Assembly (NCBI GenBank): GCA_029204225.1 | Contig: CM055107.1 | Coordinates: 28,421,410-28,485,409 of the forward strand | Direction of reading: 5' to 3' | Length of the DNA stretch: 64,000 bases | DNA from: Diphasiastrum complanatum | Taxonomy: Eukaryota; Streptophyta; Lycopodiopsida; Lycopodiales; Lycopodiaceae | In this document: one piece after another, positions 36,601 through 51,600 of the stretch | Layout: the number at the start of each line of letters is the position of its first letter | How positions within the stretch are numbered: the first letter of the stretch is position 1 | Translations under genes and position numbers: made by a program | Notes under the pieces: generated by a model | The model's database searches: none | Seen by the model: the letters and a program-made list of their open reading frames with translations, nothing else | Told to the model about the DNA's origin: nothing

Positions 36601-39600
36601 GAAGCTGCTCCACCCTATCTGATTTTGCATCCTGTCCATTAGGAAAAAACAGAAACACACACTACAGCTTAAATACAATGTGATAAGAAAAGTTATCAAT
36701 TATGTCTTCCAAATGATGAGAGGAGTTGCTGTCTCTCATACTGTTATTCTGCCTACCAAACCCCATAAAGAGTTTATTGAGATACTAGGAGGCTGCAAAT
36801 ACTTCACTTATTCCATAAGTCGTAAGCTTGAGTAACTGTGAGCCTACATGTTGTGAGAAAATCCTGGCAACAGGAGTCAAGAAGCTTATCATTCAGGCAT
36901 CCTAAATTGAAATTCAGTGTGCATGTCATGCAATGCATTTGCGAGTTGTGATATTGCATGATCTTAAGTGCTAGGTCCATCTCCGTGATTTTGCTACTAG
37001 TATGAGGGCACAAAGCTGCAATTACATTGCAGAACATACATGAAAACTTTGCAATCATTTACCTTCACAATTTTGACAGCTTGAAAGAGTTCATCAAATG
37101 ACAAAAATAGAAGTATGACAGTCCAGAATCCCAAGCATAGGAGCCACACTGCTTTACAAATAGCCTACAAGAGCGTAACATTACAAAAAAACAAAAAAAA
37201 ATAACCTCATTTTTTCTACAGTAACTTCACATTTCCTATTTGATCCTCTTATGATAGTGCTTTTATACACTTAAGAAAATATGAAATGAAAGAGCATACA
37301 ATACTCTCTGTAAGACTCACATACATAAAATAGACCTTATCGATACAACCTAGATGGTAGACCCATCTGACACTTTAAGCAACCAGAGGGAAGAGAGCTA
37401 ATTGAAACATGCTTAGCTATAATCTATAATCATGGTTTGATTGTAAATCAAGTACATACTTTACGACACAGTTCATCAGAAAGATGGCATATATTGCCTT
37501 ACTAACAAATGAATGAAACTAACATTGAGTCTTTCAATAACAACAATCATGCCTTCTTTGACTGCATGGCTTATCAAATAGCGAAAAATGGTAATACAAA
37601 AGCCCATAACAAACGTATGCAGTGATTCTATAAACATCAAAAATACACATATCTATCAAAAGACGTCAACTGCATGACCAGCCTTTAAAGTAGCAAAAGA
37701 AGTTGCATCAAAATCATTTTATGTAAAAAATACAAAAGAATGTTTTATTGTAAATTAGACAAGCAATTGGGAGCAGTATCAATGAAAGGTAACCCTTTTG
37801 TCCAGAAGTAACAGACTTATACAGATTACCTTTACCATCCGCAGGTAACCTTCAACATCATGATTTTTTAGAAGGTTGATTTTCTCGCGTAGGATTTTAT
37901 CCATTTTTTCTCGATATACACGTTCCTTTCTCTTATGGAACTCTTTAATGTACTTATTGAACCCCCTCCATCGTTCTCTTTTAGATTTGCTCCAATCTTC
38001 TAGTCTCTCTCTGCACATAAGCAAACGGTATCATTAGTGCAACTAAAAGTCTGCAATCTTCATTGTACTTTTTTGAAGACTTAATGCTTGCAGATCTGAC
38101 CACACAAATTGCCCAAAGACCAAATTCGAAATAGAATCATAACAGGGCCCAACAAAATATGTTAGTAAATTTTGGTTACCTCAAACTTTCCAAGTTTACA
38201 AATTATGTTGGAAAGCTTGGATATGACACTAGAATATGGTTGAAACAAACACATTAGCAAAGACACATAAACATCTTCTAAAGGATTTCTGAAGTCGAAA
38301 TATCGAATAAGGAGTCTGATATATTTCAAAAATCAAAAAATACATAACATCAAGCTCCAATCTTTCTATCCATTTGAGAGAACACAAAAACAAACAAAGT
38401 AGCTAATTTTCTCATACTCACTTAAGTAATCATTCATTTCAGGAGCAGTGAGCACATTGGATTGTGATCACGTGAAAGCTCCTCGTATGTGATGAGTGAG
38501 CGTAGTGTAACAGGCATGTCTCGGAATAAGCAATGATATCTCCCCCTAATCTCGTAGTAGGTAGGGCATCGAAAGATGAAATGCTCCTCAGACTCCACCT
38601 CAAGTAAACAACATAACTGATAGATCCTCTCCTCTCTCGGAATACCCTAGAACCGTCCAGTCTCAATCCCAGGCAAGTAAGAAATACAAAGCTGACCAAG
38701 TATGAATAAGACAGTCCAGAAGCCAGATAATGTGGTAAAATAGGGACCTAGCTCTATCCAACTCTAAAAAATAAGTCCGATAATAATCAGGTTTGACCCC
38801 TAACTGGCCCTGCCAGACTCGGACTCTTTGATAAATTGGTGCGTACCTGAAGGGAGGTCTGTGATAGAGATACCAAATTTCTCGAGGAAGTGAGATGCCT
38901 GGAAGAACCATGACAACCAATAGCACTAATCATGAAGATGCTAGGAAGAGGTGAGTGTTGCCTGTGTATATCTCTGCTCAAAAGCTGGAAACAGCTGGAG
39001 TCGTTGGATATATGTGAAAAGCAGGAAAATGGCCTCAAGTTGACAAGGAGGAACTGCAAACTCAACAAGAACAATCTGATGTGGAATGGAGGGCTTAGCT
39101 CGTATCATGCATGATAGTAATCTGTAGCCGTGAGATACTAGCCCAACCAAATGATGTGAGACCTTTACACCATGCCGCTGCTGCATATAAGGTTGTGGGG
39201 GTGACAAGTGTATTGAAGAGCTTACACTTACTTACTTGGGGAGTCTCGAAAGAACTTACGGAAACAAAATCGTTCCAACTGGACAAGGAAGCCATGTCCC
39301 TTCCCAAGTCGAGCAGTAGTTGTTTGTCCCATGTTGAATATAGAGCCAATAAAAAGCGCCCCTAAGTAAGTGTAAGATGAAACTATCTCCAATAGCTGAC
39401 CGTCAAAGATAAGTATTTGTTGTTGCGTGAAAGTCCTGGATGTGTTAAAGACCATAGCTTTAGTCTTCACAATGTTCACCCTCAAACCCCATCTGAGGCA
39501 AAAGGCATGGAGACAATCCAACTGACTCTGTAGCTCTCTAGTCAAGGAGACTAGAACCACATCATATGCATAGAGAAGGATGGCAATCAATATATCACCC

Positions 39601-42600
39601 AATCTGCATCCTATAACGCCACACTGCTCGATGACCCAATCCAGCTCATCTATATACAGTCCAAAAAGTATCAGTGAAAGAGAGCACCCCTGCTTCACCC
39701 CAATTGTGCTCAAGATCTACTCAGAAATGTCGTGATCAGATCAAAAACATCCCAAAATCTCTCATAAAGTGCCACGACTGCCAGGATAGTGTCTATAGAG
39801 AAATCCAAATCCCTTAATCTCTAGATGAGTAAGGTGTTGTTGACTAAAGAATGTTACCGTATAGATCCCAAAAATGGTGATCCATGCATCATTTTTATGG
39901 ATGGGATGAATGATATTGTTGGACCAAGAAGATGGGAAGCTGGACACAACAGCACAAATTGAGAAGGATGGCCAAAATAGGTGATAGCAAGTCAGCGTGG
40001 ATTGTATCCGAAGTTCAACACTCATAAGATCCAGCTTGTCACATTGAACTTGGATGGTCGAGTCGCTACTTGATGGCAAGTTATCGTGATTTCCGTCAGC
40101 CCCTTACTACCATCGTTGTTGTTTTTGAGATCATTGCATCAGTTGACGATGGCAATACACATTCATTATTTAAGTCACATTTTGTCCCGCGTACATGCTA
40201 CTCTTGTTCTTGCTATACAAACTTTGCGGGTTAGGTTGCTAGCTCTCATTCCTTTGCTAGTGTGAGCAGGTCCAAGCCCAAATTTCTACACTGTAGGCCA
40301 GGGTCTAATAGTCCCCAATCATAGTCCTTTTGGTGCTCTTGTTTTGCCTATTGATAAATAAGGATTGGACCGAATGCCTCTGTACTGATTATCGTGCCCT
40401 TAACAGATTGACCATCCATAATCAATATCCCATTCCCCACATGGACAAGCTTTTTGATCAAATGGGCCCTGCGAAAATATTTTCCAAAGTTGACCTCCGT
40501 TCTAGGTTGCACTCGTTTGGTGAGTATAATGTTATCGTTCGTACTCACCTTGGCCTTTATGAGTTCGAGTCTTCCCTTTTTATTAGGAACAATGGACAGA
40601 GGACCACCACAATGGAAGAGTGACTCTGGATCTCCACCCACTATCCTGTACTTGGCGTACACCCACAGGCCACCATATAGGACCAACGCTAGGCCTCTAG
40701 GAGACCATGCATCCCTCTCACATGCATAGTTGCTACTGTGCATGTGGATGCCCTTCACATGCATACTGTACATGTGGGCACATAGGTCCTACCTAACTTT
40801 AGGGACCCACCCTTAATAACTAAGGGTGCCCTACACTTAGTGGCACTCCCTATGGATATAGACCAAGCCCTCTAGATCATAGTACCTAAGGGTTATTATC
40901 CCGAACTACGAGGCTGAGTGTCACCCTGTCGAGACCCCTTAGGCACTAACGAGTCACATTTATCCTTGCGTTTGCCAATGGCCTAAAAGGGGATGCATAA
41001 TATTATTCATGACATTCTAGAAGGTAGGCAGACCATTAGTAACACCAAAAGTGTCATCCTTATTTTCAATACCTTTCTTTCTCAGCATGTTTCACATATT
41101 TCGTCTGTTTTCCAACTTGTCACTCATCAGTTGTATGCCAAACTTTCTAACCATTCATTTGTCATCCCTAAGCTTGAATTTTATCTTGTTTGTAATGGTC
41201 ATGTGCGTCTCGAGCCTCATAAGGTCAAAGCTATTCAAGATTGGCCTGTTCCTATTGAGGCACAAGAGTATCTACTCCTTCATACACACCAAGAACAGAA
41301 ATAGGCTCTCCACATATCAATTAAAAAGGCTAGTGTACGTGCATTCAAACCAATGTAGCAGTCCGCGTTCCGGAACGCGATCCGGGATTTCCCATTACGG
41401 TTTCCCGGAACGCAAATTTTTTTTTTTTTTGTATAGTTGCCAATATGGGTATCATGTGAAAGGATATCAAAAAAGCAATTGTTATGCAGATCTGTTGTTT
41501 GGTTTCAGATGGCTATAGGCTACATTGATTAGAAATCTGGACATCAGTAGATGGTTGAAGAAAACTGGCTGCATTTTCATATGGTTTCAGAAATTTGGAC
41601 ATCAGTAGATGGTTTCAGCTATTCCAAAAGAAGTATACAATTCCCGCCAGTCTAAGGAAGGAATTTGTAATGTGACATGAGTAACGAGTTGTGCATATGC
41701 GAACTATTTAAACTTTAGGTAAACCCTGAAAAGATTGACATCGCCAAGATTGTTCCTAATTCAACTCTTGGTCACAGGAGGAGGAGGATTTATATACCAT
41801 ACTACATCATGAGTCTATTGCCACATGAAGCTAGGTAGTCCTTCATTTCATTTGATAAGTACTCTCTCCCTGAATCAGACCGTAGGGCCTTGACTCTCTG
41901 ACCAATTTGATTCTCAGCATATTTCTTGAAATCTTTGAAGCAACTAAATGCTTCTGACTTGTTCTTTATGAACATGACTCTGGTAAATCGGGAGTAGTCA
42001 TCAATGAATGTAATAACATATAGAGCTTGACCTGTTCCAATGGATAAGTAGTCTTTATAAAAGACTTCTGATATGGCTTTCTGTGTGACTTTGCAATGGC
42101 ACAAGCTTCACAAGGCTTGAAATCTTTAGAAAGAGATTTTGGAAGACCAATAGCTTTCTCCTTGTTAACCATAGAAGACATAGATGCAAATTTAGGATGT
42201 CCCAACCTTCTATGCCACAGCTCCTCCTTAGATAACAAAGCAACTTCACAAAGGTTTGCATTCTCATAAGAATTCAACTTAAAAATTCCACCACATCTAG
42301 TTCCATCAGCAAGGATCTCATCTTTTCTCTGGATAAAACAAGTATTGGAGTCGAACTTTACATCACAACCATTATCAAGCACCTTTCCCACACTAATTAA
42401 GTTCTTTGTAAGTTTTGGAATGAAAAGAACATTAGAAAGTGCAAGAACTTTTGAAGAAGCAAGTTTCAATGGAATGTTGCCAATTCTTTCTATTGGACAC
42501 TCATGATCATTAACAATATAAATAGATCTCTTGAGTCCTTTTAAAGGTAAGATTGAGTCAATAGGCTTGCTCGATAATTGATTGCTTGTATTTAATCAAA

Positions 42601-45600
42601 AATACTTGTAATTCATACTTGCAAATTCCAGGTTGAGTTTTGATTCTTGAAATTTTATGGATTAAGATTTCTAAACAGTAAATTGTACTAACCAGGTTAC
42701 CTCTTGAGCCTTGGGTTCTTTCTAATAGCTGCAAATATCTGCAAGCAAGACCTGTCGAGCTGCATCACGAGCTCAGGCTACTGTGCAACATTGAATGGGC
42801 AACTTCAGTAGCAATGTCCGGTGGAAGTTGGAACATGCAATCTAGGTTCTAGACGATGGAAGTTGGAAATTTGTAGAGCGTAGAATCTAGTCATGCGCAA
42901 TTGTGATTCTGTGAGAAATAATTTGGTTTCAACTTTCTACAAGGAACCCGAAACTTTCAACTGTATAGCAATCTAATATCTATAAGAAACATTGTAAGCA
43001 TCATACATATTACATTAGATATTTCTTAACATTATATCAGAAAAAACTTGCTCTGCCAAAAAAATTTAAGATGGACCCAGTTCTGAACAATGATTCATGC
43101 CAATTCGTACAGTTCAGAACTGGCCGATTTTGAACCAGGTGGAGCTGGGTGGAAACACAAGTGCTAGTGGCAATGACGGAAGGCTGTGAGACAACAAAGA
43201 AAATAGAAGCCCGTGGAGGCTATTAAATAGTCGCAGCAATAGCCAACAGAGGCTATAAACCCTGTGCTGCAGCAGCTCCACTATACTACTAGCTTACATG
43301 GAAGGGCCTGCAAAACCTCTCACTGGCTAACCTAGGCCCCAACTCCTCCTCGCTGATCACTTTGCACAAAGCAATGCCCATTGTCAGGAGTCCTCCCACT
43401 AGGCTGCGAAAGCTTAAACTAATGCAACCAGACCCTCATAATGTCTAGGTGCATCTGCAATAAAGGCAACGCCATCTCCGTGCTCTTGATCCAAAGTAGG
43501 GCATATCATCCCCATCCAAAACTCTACCTCCTCCTCCATACCCTATCCAGGATCGATTGGCATGGCAAAATACTGAAGTGATGAGATATAGAAAAACCCT
43601 GTAAAAATCCCTGAACCCTGGTGCACAAAGAAGCCAGCACCTTCACAAATCCAAGATTTCAATAGAATTTACCACCACCTCAAGGTATGCAAAAAACTAC
43701 GAGGAAGCTGAAGAACTACCTCTTCCTCAATCACAACCTTGCTAAGCTCAAAGACCTTGATCAGCTCTGGAAGTCAATATACCTGACAAGATGCCCCAAA
43801 TTTCTGATTGTTGTTTTCTCTCTGCACAACCACTATAATGCTTGTCACATGCTTGCAATTGCTCTCTCCTTGTCGCTATCTTTGTTTAGACCCCTCACAC
43901 CTCAAAAACAAATCTCACCCGGATCTCCAACAGTCCAAAACCTCGAACTGATCTCTGTACACAGATCTACTTCATCCCTCTCAAAAGTACACAGACAGAA
44001 TGGAGCCCTCGTTGGGCCACTTCAAAAAATATTCAAATTCTTGTGCTCGCTCCATACTACATTCCATATTCCAGTGCAACTACTAATACAATTGCAAAAT
44101 AAATCTGACAGCACGTTCATGTCAAGCGTGGACCTTTTCTAACCCTAGTTTGGCAATATTCTTTTAAGAACATTTTTGTGTAAGAAGCTGCTCCTTAGAG
44201 CTGCATCGGTAATTGTCTTGATTCTTTGACTGTCCCATAGATCCTATTGGATCTCTAACTGCACAGCAATACATTATTCCAATTTGATCCTCTCTAATCG
44301 TAAGACTTTTGTCATAATCGTACTGTACGTATTTATTTATCACTATTTATGTAGCCATTTACTTAATGATATCTAAAAAAACCAAATGATAAGACTCCTG
44401 GTAACTGGAGAATCAATTCCTATATTCAGGGATGCGTTGCACATAATGCAATACAGGAATAGCCAGATAAATCATCCCAGGAATCTATTAAGTAAAATCT
44501 ACTTATTGAGCTCAATGAGTTGCCCATGTTCTGAAGTCCTTCAGCCAAAAAGCTGACCACCCAACTCAAAAGTAAAGCACTAGTTGACTTTCCAGAACTC
44601 AACTTTTATATCAGTGGTCAGAAATTCTCAAAATAGGAAGTTATTCCAATGAAATAGTCTAGACTCTTATTCCATATTGAAAATAGCACAAAGATGCTGC
44701 ACATGCTTCAGAACTGATTCATACATAAGGTGTGTATGCATCACAGGATACGCTTACTTATAAACTTCAACTTCGCGCAAAAACTCCTTTTGTCGTTCTC
44801 TTACACGTCGAAGTCTCTCTTCTTTTTGCTTCTGCTCCAGCCTTTCTAACTGCTTCAACCGCCTTCCAGGACGATTCTTTTTCATTGTCCGAAGGAAGGC
44901 CATGTCCGGAGTGATGGGTTTAAAAAAATCATGCAGAACATCTCTGCAAGAAATAAAATAGGTAAATCCAAACAAAGGCAGCAGGTGCTTTACTAGAAAG
45001 AAGAACCTCTACATTTCAGGACAAACCCAAACTCTCCAAAATTCATAAGAAGACTCTAGTGACTCTTTTTATTACCACATATATAATGTTCAAAGGATCT
45101 CTAAAAGACTGTGAAGACTGACTAAATTGAGGCAATAAGCCACAACTATAGATTGTATGTTCAATATATAGGAAAAAGTAGCACCTGCGCAACCTGCGTT
45201 GAAGCTGAAGAAGCTGTAGCTTTTTTAGCTCAATAACACTTCTGGTTTTTGCGGAAAAGTCTTCTGATGAGCTCACAATTTCCTGTCAGTGCGACTCAGT
45301 CCTTTGTCAACCCAAATGCTCTAAACTTTGTGCATGTGCTTTGACTTAACCAATGACTAAAATGCTCTATACTTTGTGCATGTACTTTAATTTAACCAAT
45401 GATTAAAATTCAAACTTGCCAACTTCGGTTATTGATTGTAACTGCAGAGCCACAGTGACACGAAAGAGTTTGAGAAGAATTTTGCATAGTATTTCATGTC
45501 AACTCTGAGATTGTTTTGTGATTAGCACCCTATCATCAATAGCTTGCATTTAATGCCGCATTAGTTTCGCACTACAGAAATGTTCCAAGATTGTAACCAG

Positions 45601-48600
45601 GGTAAGCGAGTGAAATATATCATATCCCCTGATTAGAACTGACAAATTTCACTGAGATTAAAAGCTGTAAATGCATGATTTAAGTGATAGATTATGGCAC
45701 CAGGGAGATTGTGTCTCAAGTTTGATAATGGAGCCAGCTCCCTATTTGTTGCTGTCTGTCATAGCCTTAGTTTGCTAGGTTAAAGACTTTTTAGACAGAT
45801 ATATTAATCAGCATTCCAGTTACATTAAATAGTTGCTTCAACACCATCTCACAGCAATGCCCCTTCGGGGACCCTTCGATAAGATAAATAGCAGATCCAA
45901 ATAAAATAACAGTAGCTCTACTTACCTTTAGCTGATGAAACCGCAAAGTGATCTTCTCTTCCGTCTTCCTTTGCTTCTGTGCCCATTTATGTTCAGACAA
46001 AGACTTTCTTCTCCTTTCATCAAGAATCCATTTCTCAGTTGTTGTGAACTGGGGTTTAGAAGAGTAAACAGGAATATCATCCACGATCTGATCTTTATCT
46101 GTTTCTGTTCCATTTATATTTGTAGTCTTTTTTGAAAAATCGCTCTCAATCACCCCATTCTCACCTATTAAAATACCGGCCACTGTATTTTGGCCTTCTG
46201 GAAAGGTGTTGCAAACTTCTGAAATTGTGGTCTTCCCTTCTGGCAAATAGTTGCCACCTTCTGCTGGAAAACTTACGTCTGCAAGCACAATGCTTCCGTT
46301 GGGGAGCATGTTTTGATAATCGGCAAGCTGCTTCTGAGATCCTGTGGGATTATTTTGACTTTCCACAAGTTCCATTCTAGTTGGAGATTCATAGATTCCT
46401 TGTTTTGAAGTAAGACTAGAGCAAGCAGATGAATTAGGTAGTGCTACACCTCTGGAAAGACCTCCATGGTTCCTCTCTGCTGGTAGATTTCCAGCAATGT
46501 TCGTCTGGTCAGCTTGAATAACATTACTTGCAACTTTTGCAGCTCCGATGGGCACCACTCTATTCAATGCAGACAGAGTCGGTGGGTTGACATTCTGCAC
46601 TGGTATATCCAGCCCAGTGGGATCACTACCAGAAAAAGCTGCCAGTTGACTTTTTATAAACATGATGGCCTCAGGGTTTTGCTTCAGATATACTGTCAAG
46701 GCGTTGAGAGTTACGGCATTACATCCTGCCAGGCCAAGCAATCTTATTTCTTCTGAAGTGAGAATAGCTGCTTCTCCCTCTGTTGGCATCCTGCTGACAT
46801 AATTTAGGTCCATGGTATTTTGTGCTAATTGTCCAGCTTGTGCTCCAGGGGTGTATATTGGCTTCTCTGCACTTGAATATAAACCTGACAGGTTTTCATT
46901 GATCCCTTCCGACACAGAAAGGTTGATGCTACCATTTTTCTGATACTCTACATCCAATGGAAAGTCAAGCTTTTGCTTTTTTGACTCTGTTTGCATGATA
47001 GTTGCATTATCATTGAAGTCTAGGATTTTGGCCTCCACATTAATACCTTTTCTTGCTAGAGACTCTATTTTGGAGTCTGGATTAGACTCGGACTGAGCAG
47101 CCAAACGTTCTTCCCTGGCTTCTTTCCTCCTTGCAGCTATGATTTGCTTTCTCTCAGCTGCACTGATATTAGGATCAATTCGTGGATATCTCCTCTTTGC
47201 AACCCGTAGCTTCTTCGAAAATTCTAGCTCTGTAGATGCTGGCGATGGAATATTGGATTGACTAGGATTAGTTTGAAGACATTGTTTTGAAGGCCCCGTA
47301 TGAACATCTAATCCTCTCTCTGCTTCTATTGTTATATTTGGTTCCTGTTGAGTATTTCCTAGAGGGCACTCAGGCCTGGCAGACGACTCATGGTTTTTGG
47401 CAGCAGTTTCACAGTTGACAGATCCTGGAAAAGAGGGAAATGAACACGTAATGAAATCCCATACCTAGACAAGGCATACTACCGGCACAGCATGATAAAA
47501 CTAGATGAACCATACATGAAGTCAGCAATCCTTGCTATTTAGAAGAATGATATTAGAATCCTTTAATCTGTTCTCAATTTACAATCCTTCGACAGGATAT
47601 GTAATGATTAAATACAGAGCGCTTGTTGTCTAATACCGTATAATCTGACATTATGCAAAGCCAACGCCAACTGAGCCTGCTTTGGTGGAATTTTGTTCCT
47701 GCAATATGATGGAAAGTGTAATAAGAATATCTCCTTCAGCCTCATAATTACAGCTAAAACTAAAGCATCCCCATTCGAACAGCGGATGGTAACAATCTGC
47801 CACTAAATTTATGGATGATAATTAATGGTAAGGACTGTCCCATATATGAAAGGGAACTTTCCGAACTGCAAACAAAATTAGTCCTTCATTGAAAAAGGAA
47901 CAGCCAAACAAATAGCTGGTTTTTGAGAGACAGACCTGAATGAGCGAAACACAAAACATTGTGCCTTAAGCTGCTTCAACTGAAACTCTGTGAATGGCGA
48001 GCTTGATGAAGAACCTACTATGGATGATGAAAATCTATCATGGCTTACATTATTTTCATTTACAGCATCCACACTACCATCAATCCCCTTGCTTCCATCT
48101 TCGCTAGAGGTAATACCTTGATCGCCCTTATTGGAGTGAATTCCCATCAAGCTCTTACCCTTAGAGATCATAACTCCTTCCACACGGGAATTTGAAGTGG
48201 TTGCTGATGTTCCAGGGCGAAAACTAGCAAAAGGACCATCTGGTTGAACTCTGCTAACACTGTCCGGCACATCCAGAGGAGAATATGATCTTGATACTCC
48301 CTGCCATGTTTTGCAGTAAACCAATCTCAAGCAAACATATACTACAATTACACAAACTTAGTACATCAAACATACGTATTTGTAGTCTGGGATTACACCA
48401 ACATAAAAAAACAAGGACTGAATATTGAGAAAATTCCTGAGATCGTGTCTTGACAGATAGCACTTGAATTCTTTAAGTGGAACTTAATATCAAAGTAAGA
48501 GATTTAGTTATGATTATACTCTTGTGAATCATTCAACAATAACTGAAATTGATCATTGGAACCTATCTTCTCATTCTTGCAGGTTTCACTTGCTGTACGT

Positions 48601-51600
48601 GGTCCTTGCGCCATATGTATTTTTGCAGAGTTGTTATTTTCCTTTCATATTACCTTTAGACTTTATGTCTCTCGTGTTTGTTATTCAGAAACATTCATAT
48701 GATATTAGTTGCTATATACACTTGACATGTACTACTTCATCTTATATGCCTTTTGGCATCAATAGACATTAATAAAGCTTTCTTTCTTTCTTTCTTGCTC
48801 ACTGCTTTCTTCAAGTGCTGACTGATTGACAGCCACACGAGAGAGTGTATATTTGAGCAGATTGTTAGAACGTAGAAGTTAGAATGTGACTCCGTCACGC
48901 TTGCGGCGGCTTGGCTCATCCAACATTGAAACCAAGTACTTCCCTATCATTTAACTTCATGATAACTGTTTCGATACAATAACATTCTTAGTGACCATCC
49001 ATCTTGAGTTTTGCTACTATCTAATACATGGTGGCAAGCAATTACTCTTGTTCTCAAGATTCAGAAGCAACGTTTCAGGTTCCCATAGTGCACAAGTTCA
49101 CATAGTGGAACTTTCCACTAAGCAAAACATAGTCCAGGTAGAACATAAAACTTCATAGACGGGTTAATTGCAGATCAAAAAACTTGATACAATGCTTGGC
49201 CCGATGTTCAGAATGCAATCTGACAGTAATTATCACGTTTCCAACCAGTGGGAAAAAGAACGGTTACCTTTAATCCAGACATGTTTGATAGGCTTGTGCC
49301 TGGAAGGTCATTCCCTGCTAACAATGTACGAGCATTGCCAAAAGCATTATCTTCACCAGTGGGGCTTATAGGTGTCTCTGAAGGCTGTCTGACCACATTG
49401 GCCTGTCCTCTTTCATCAATGGTACACAAAGGACTTACTGGAGCTACTCCAAAGTCCTTCATATTTTCCATAGTGATTTCAGTACCATAAGGAGAATTTC
49501 GTGTCCCACCATGCAAGGACTTGTTTGCAAAATGTATAGGACTGATGTTTTTCCCAAGTGAAGATGTGGACATGTTCATATCTGCAGAGAAAGGTTGTGA
49601 GCTGGATCCCCTCAGGTTTTGTCCTCCATGCAAAGTGGAATAGGAACTGAAGGCACCTCTGCTTCCATCATTCATTTTCAGAGACATGTTCTGTGAATCA
49701 GCAGGTGTGCATCTTGCTGGTGGCATATCCTGCTCATCTTGGCCATGTCTTCTAACTGAAACTTTTGCAATATCCTCAACATTAGATTCTCCCAGCTTTA
49801 CTAGACTTTCAACATTTTCATGAACTTCCAAGGTCTGCAACTGTCCAGATAAAATTCCTCTTCGTTCTTCTAAAGCTCTTCTATCTTGGTTTTGGTAAGA
49901 ATGCATTGCCCCCGACTTTTGAAAATTCGTACATGATTTTTCCTTCAAAGGAATTTTGAAGCCTGATGGCCCTGTAAATTTGTCAGGCCTATGTGTACCT
50001 ATTAAAGGCTGAATAATACTTGTATCTAAAACTTGTTTTGTTGGTTTCCCAACATTGTAAAGCTTGCTAATCGAGCAATTGGACTTGGAAAACCTTGTCT
50101 CTCCTGTAATAGGCCCTGATAGAACTTCTGCATTTTTTCTGAAATTCTCCAGCTGCAGCCTTTTAGAATCAGAAGCCAACAGGATGTCCTTGGAAGCTCT
50201 AGTGAATGGACCAATGCTAGGTCCACCTGAATCACAAGAACTCCCCAGAATGATGTTCTTGTTCTCCACAGTTTCCCTGATTATATCAAAATTCGAAATG
50301 CTCTGTGGCAGTTCCTTAGCCACAACTTCCATAGAAGAATTTACAGACCTTGGACCCTCCATTGTCACTGGAACATGAGCTTGAAAGCTGGGGGGCCTTG
50401 AATTTGTGTTTGTGTCGCCATTGTCACATGTGCTCTTGTTAAGATCATTTTCACATAGCTTGTAATGAACACCATCTGCTCTACCGATATCAGATGATAT
50501 TATCTTGCCTGTACTTTCACCAACTTTTGTGAGAAGAGCGTTTTGGGGGTTCTCGGTTGTTGAAGCATTACATACATGCGGTGAATGATTATTCTCAGGC
50601 TGCATTGCAGACACTGAAGTACTCATAATTCCTGGATCTTTTCCTAAATGGTTAGCTTTTGAGCTAATGTTATCAGGTTCAATGCACTTCTTTGGATCTA
50701 CCCTCCTAGCTTTGGAAGCTTTCAAAGATATCGGAATCTCCTGATTTTGAGATTTTCTCTTGCGTACAGTTTTATTTTTTACATCATTTGGAGGTATACC
50801 AGCAGCCTCATTATCAATTGATTTCCTTCTGCGAGCTTTAACAGACACAGGAGACTTTCCTTTAGTTTCAATTTGGCTGCTGTGATGTACTTCAGCATTA
50901 CCTTTCATGTCCAGGTGCTTATCCAGTTTGGTAGTACTAACTAAGGCGTGCTCAAAAAATCGTGCCTTTCCCAAGGAAGGTGGCTTTGCTAGCTTGAGGC
51001 TTGCAGAGTCCCCTTCAACAGAGTGTTTTTTAGTTCCAGATGCAGAGCCCTCTGCAACTTTTTTTGATGCTTGAACCTCAGCAGTCTCATTATTTTCGGC
51101 AAAGCTAGATCCAGACAATGTCGAGGAAAGTGTAGCACGATCTTCTCCTCCCCGCAGGGATTGATTTACATTGTGATTGACACCTGACAAAGTCTCAATA
51201 GTAGGTTTGCCACATAAACTAGCAGCAGCTGGACCCTGTTCCACTTTAGCTGTTGGATGATTCTCTTCCCTTGGCTTCGTATTTGCAATTGCATTGATTT
51301 CTCCCTGAACTTTCCCTCCCATGTTTGCTAATCCAGAAGAAGATGGATCTCCAGGTGCGAATGCAACTGGAGCAAATCTGTGAAGGCCCAAACCAGTGTG
51401 GTCCACACCCTGTTCACTAAGGACGGTCTCCATTGCCCTTCACAACAAAGACCAAGCATTTAAGCAAGAAAAGTGGAAGTGTGAATGATATGACAGAAAA
51501 ACAACTGACAAAGCCATAAATTCTGTCTTCAACGGATTATAAGCATGCAGGTGACAGGACTAACATGAATAGAAAAAGCATGCACCCTGACATCAATCAA

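Noticed and set aside
43687-44142. 151-codon plus-strand frame in intron 8
   Set aside because: No recognisable domain, no conserved neighbours, and it lies antisense within an intron; length is compatible with chance.
51431-51433. ATG at 51433 as the start of the SYD-like protein
   Set aside because: Exons 1 and 2 upstream encode the conserved EAAKFLQK ... PYQVISRA block in phase, so this Met is internal.
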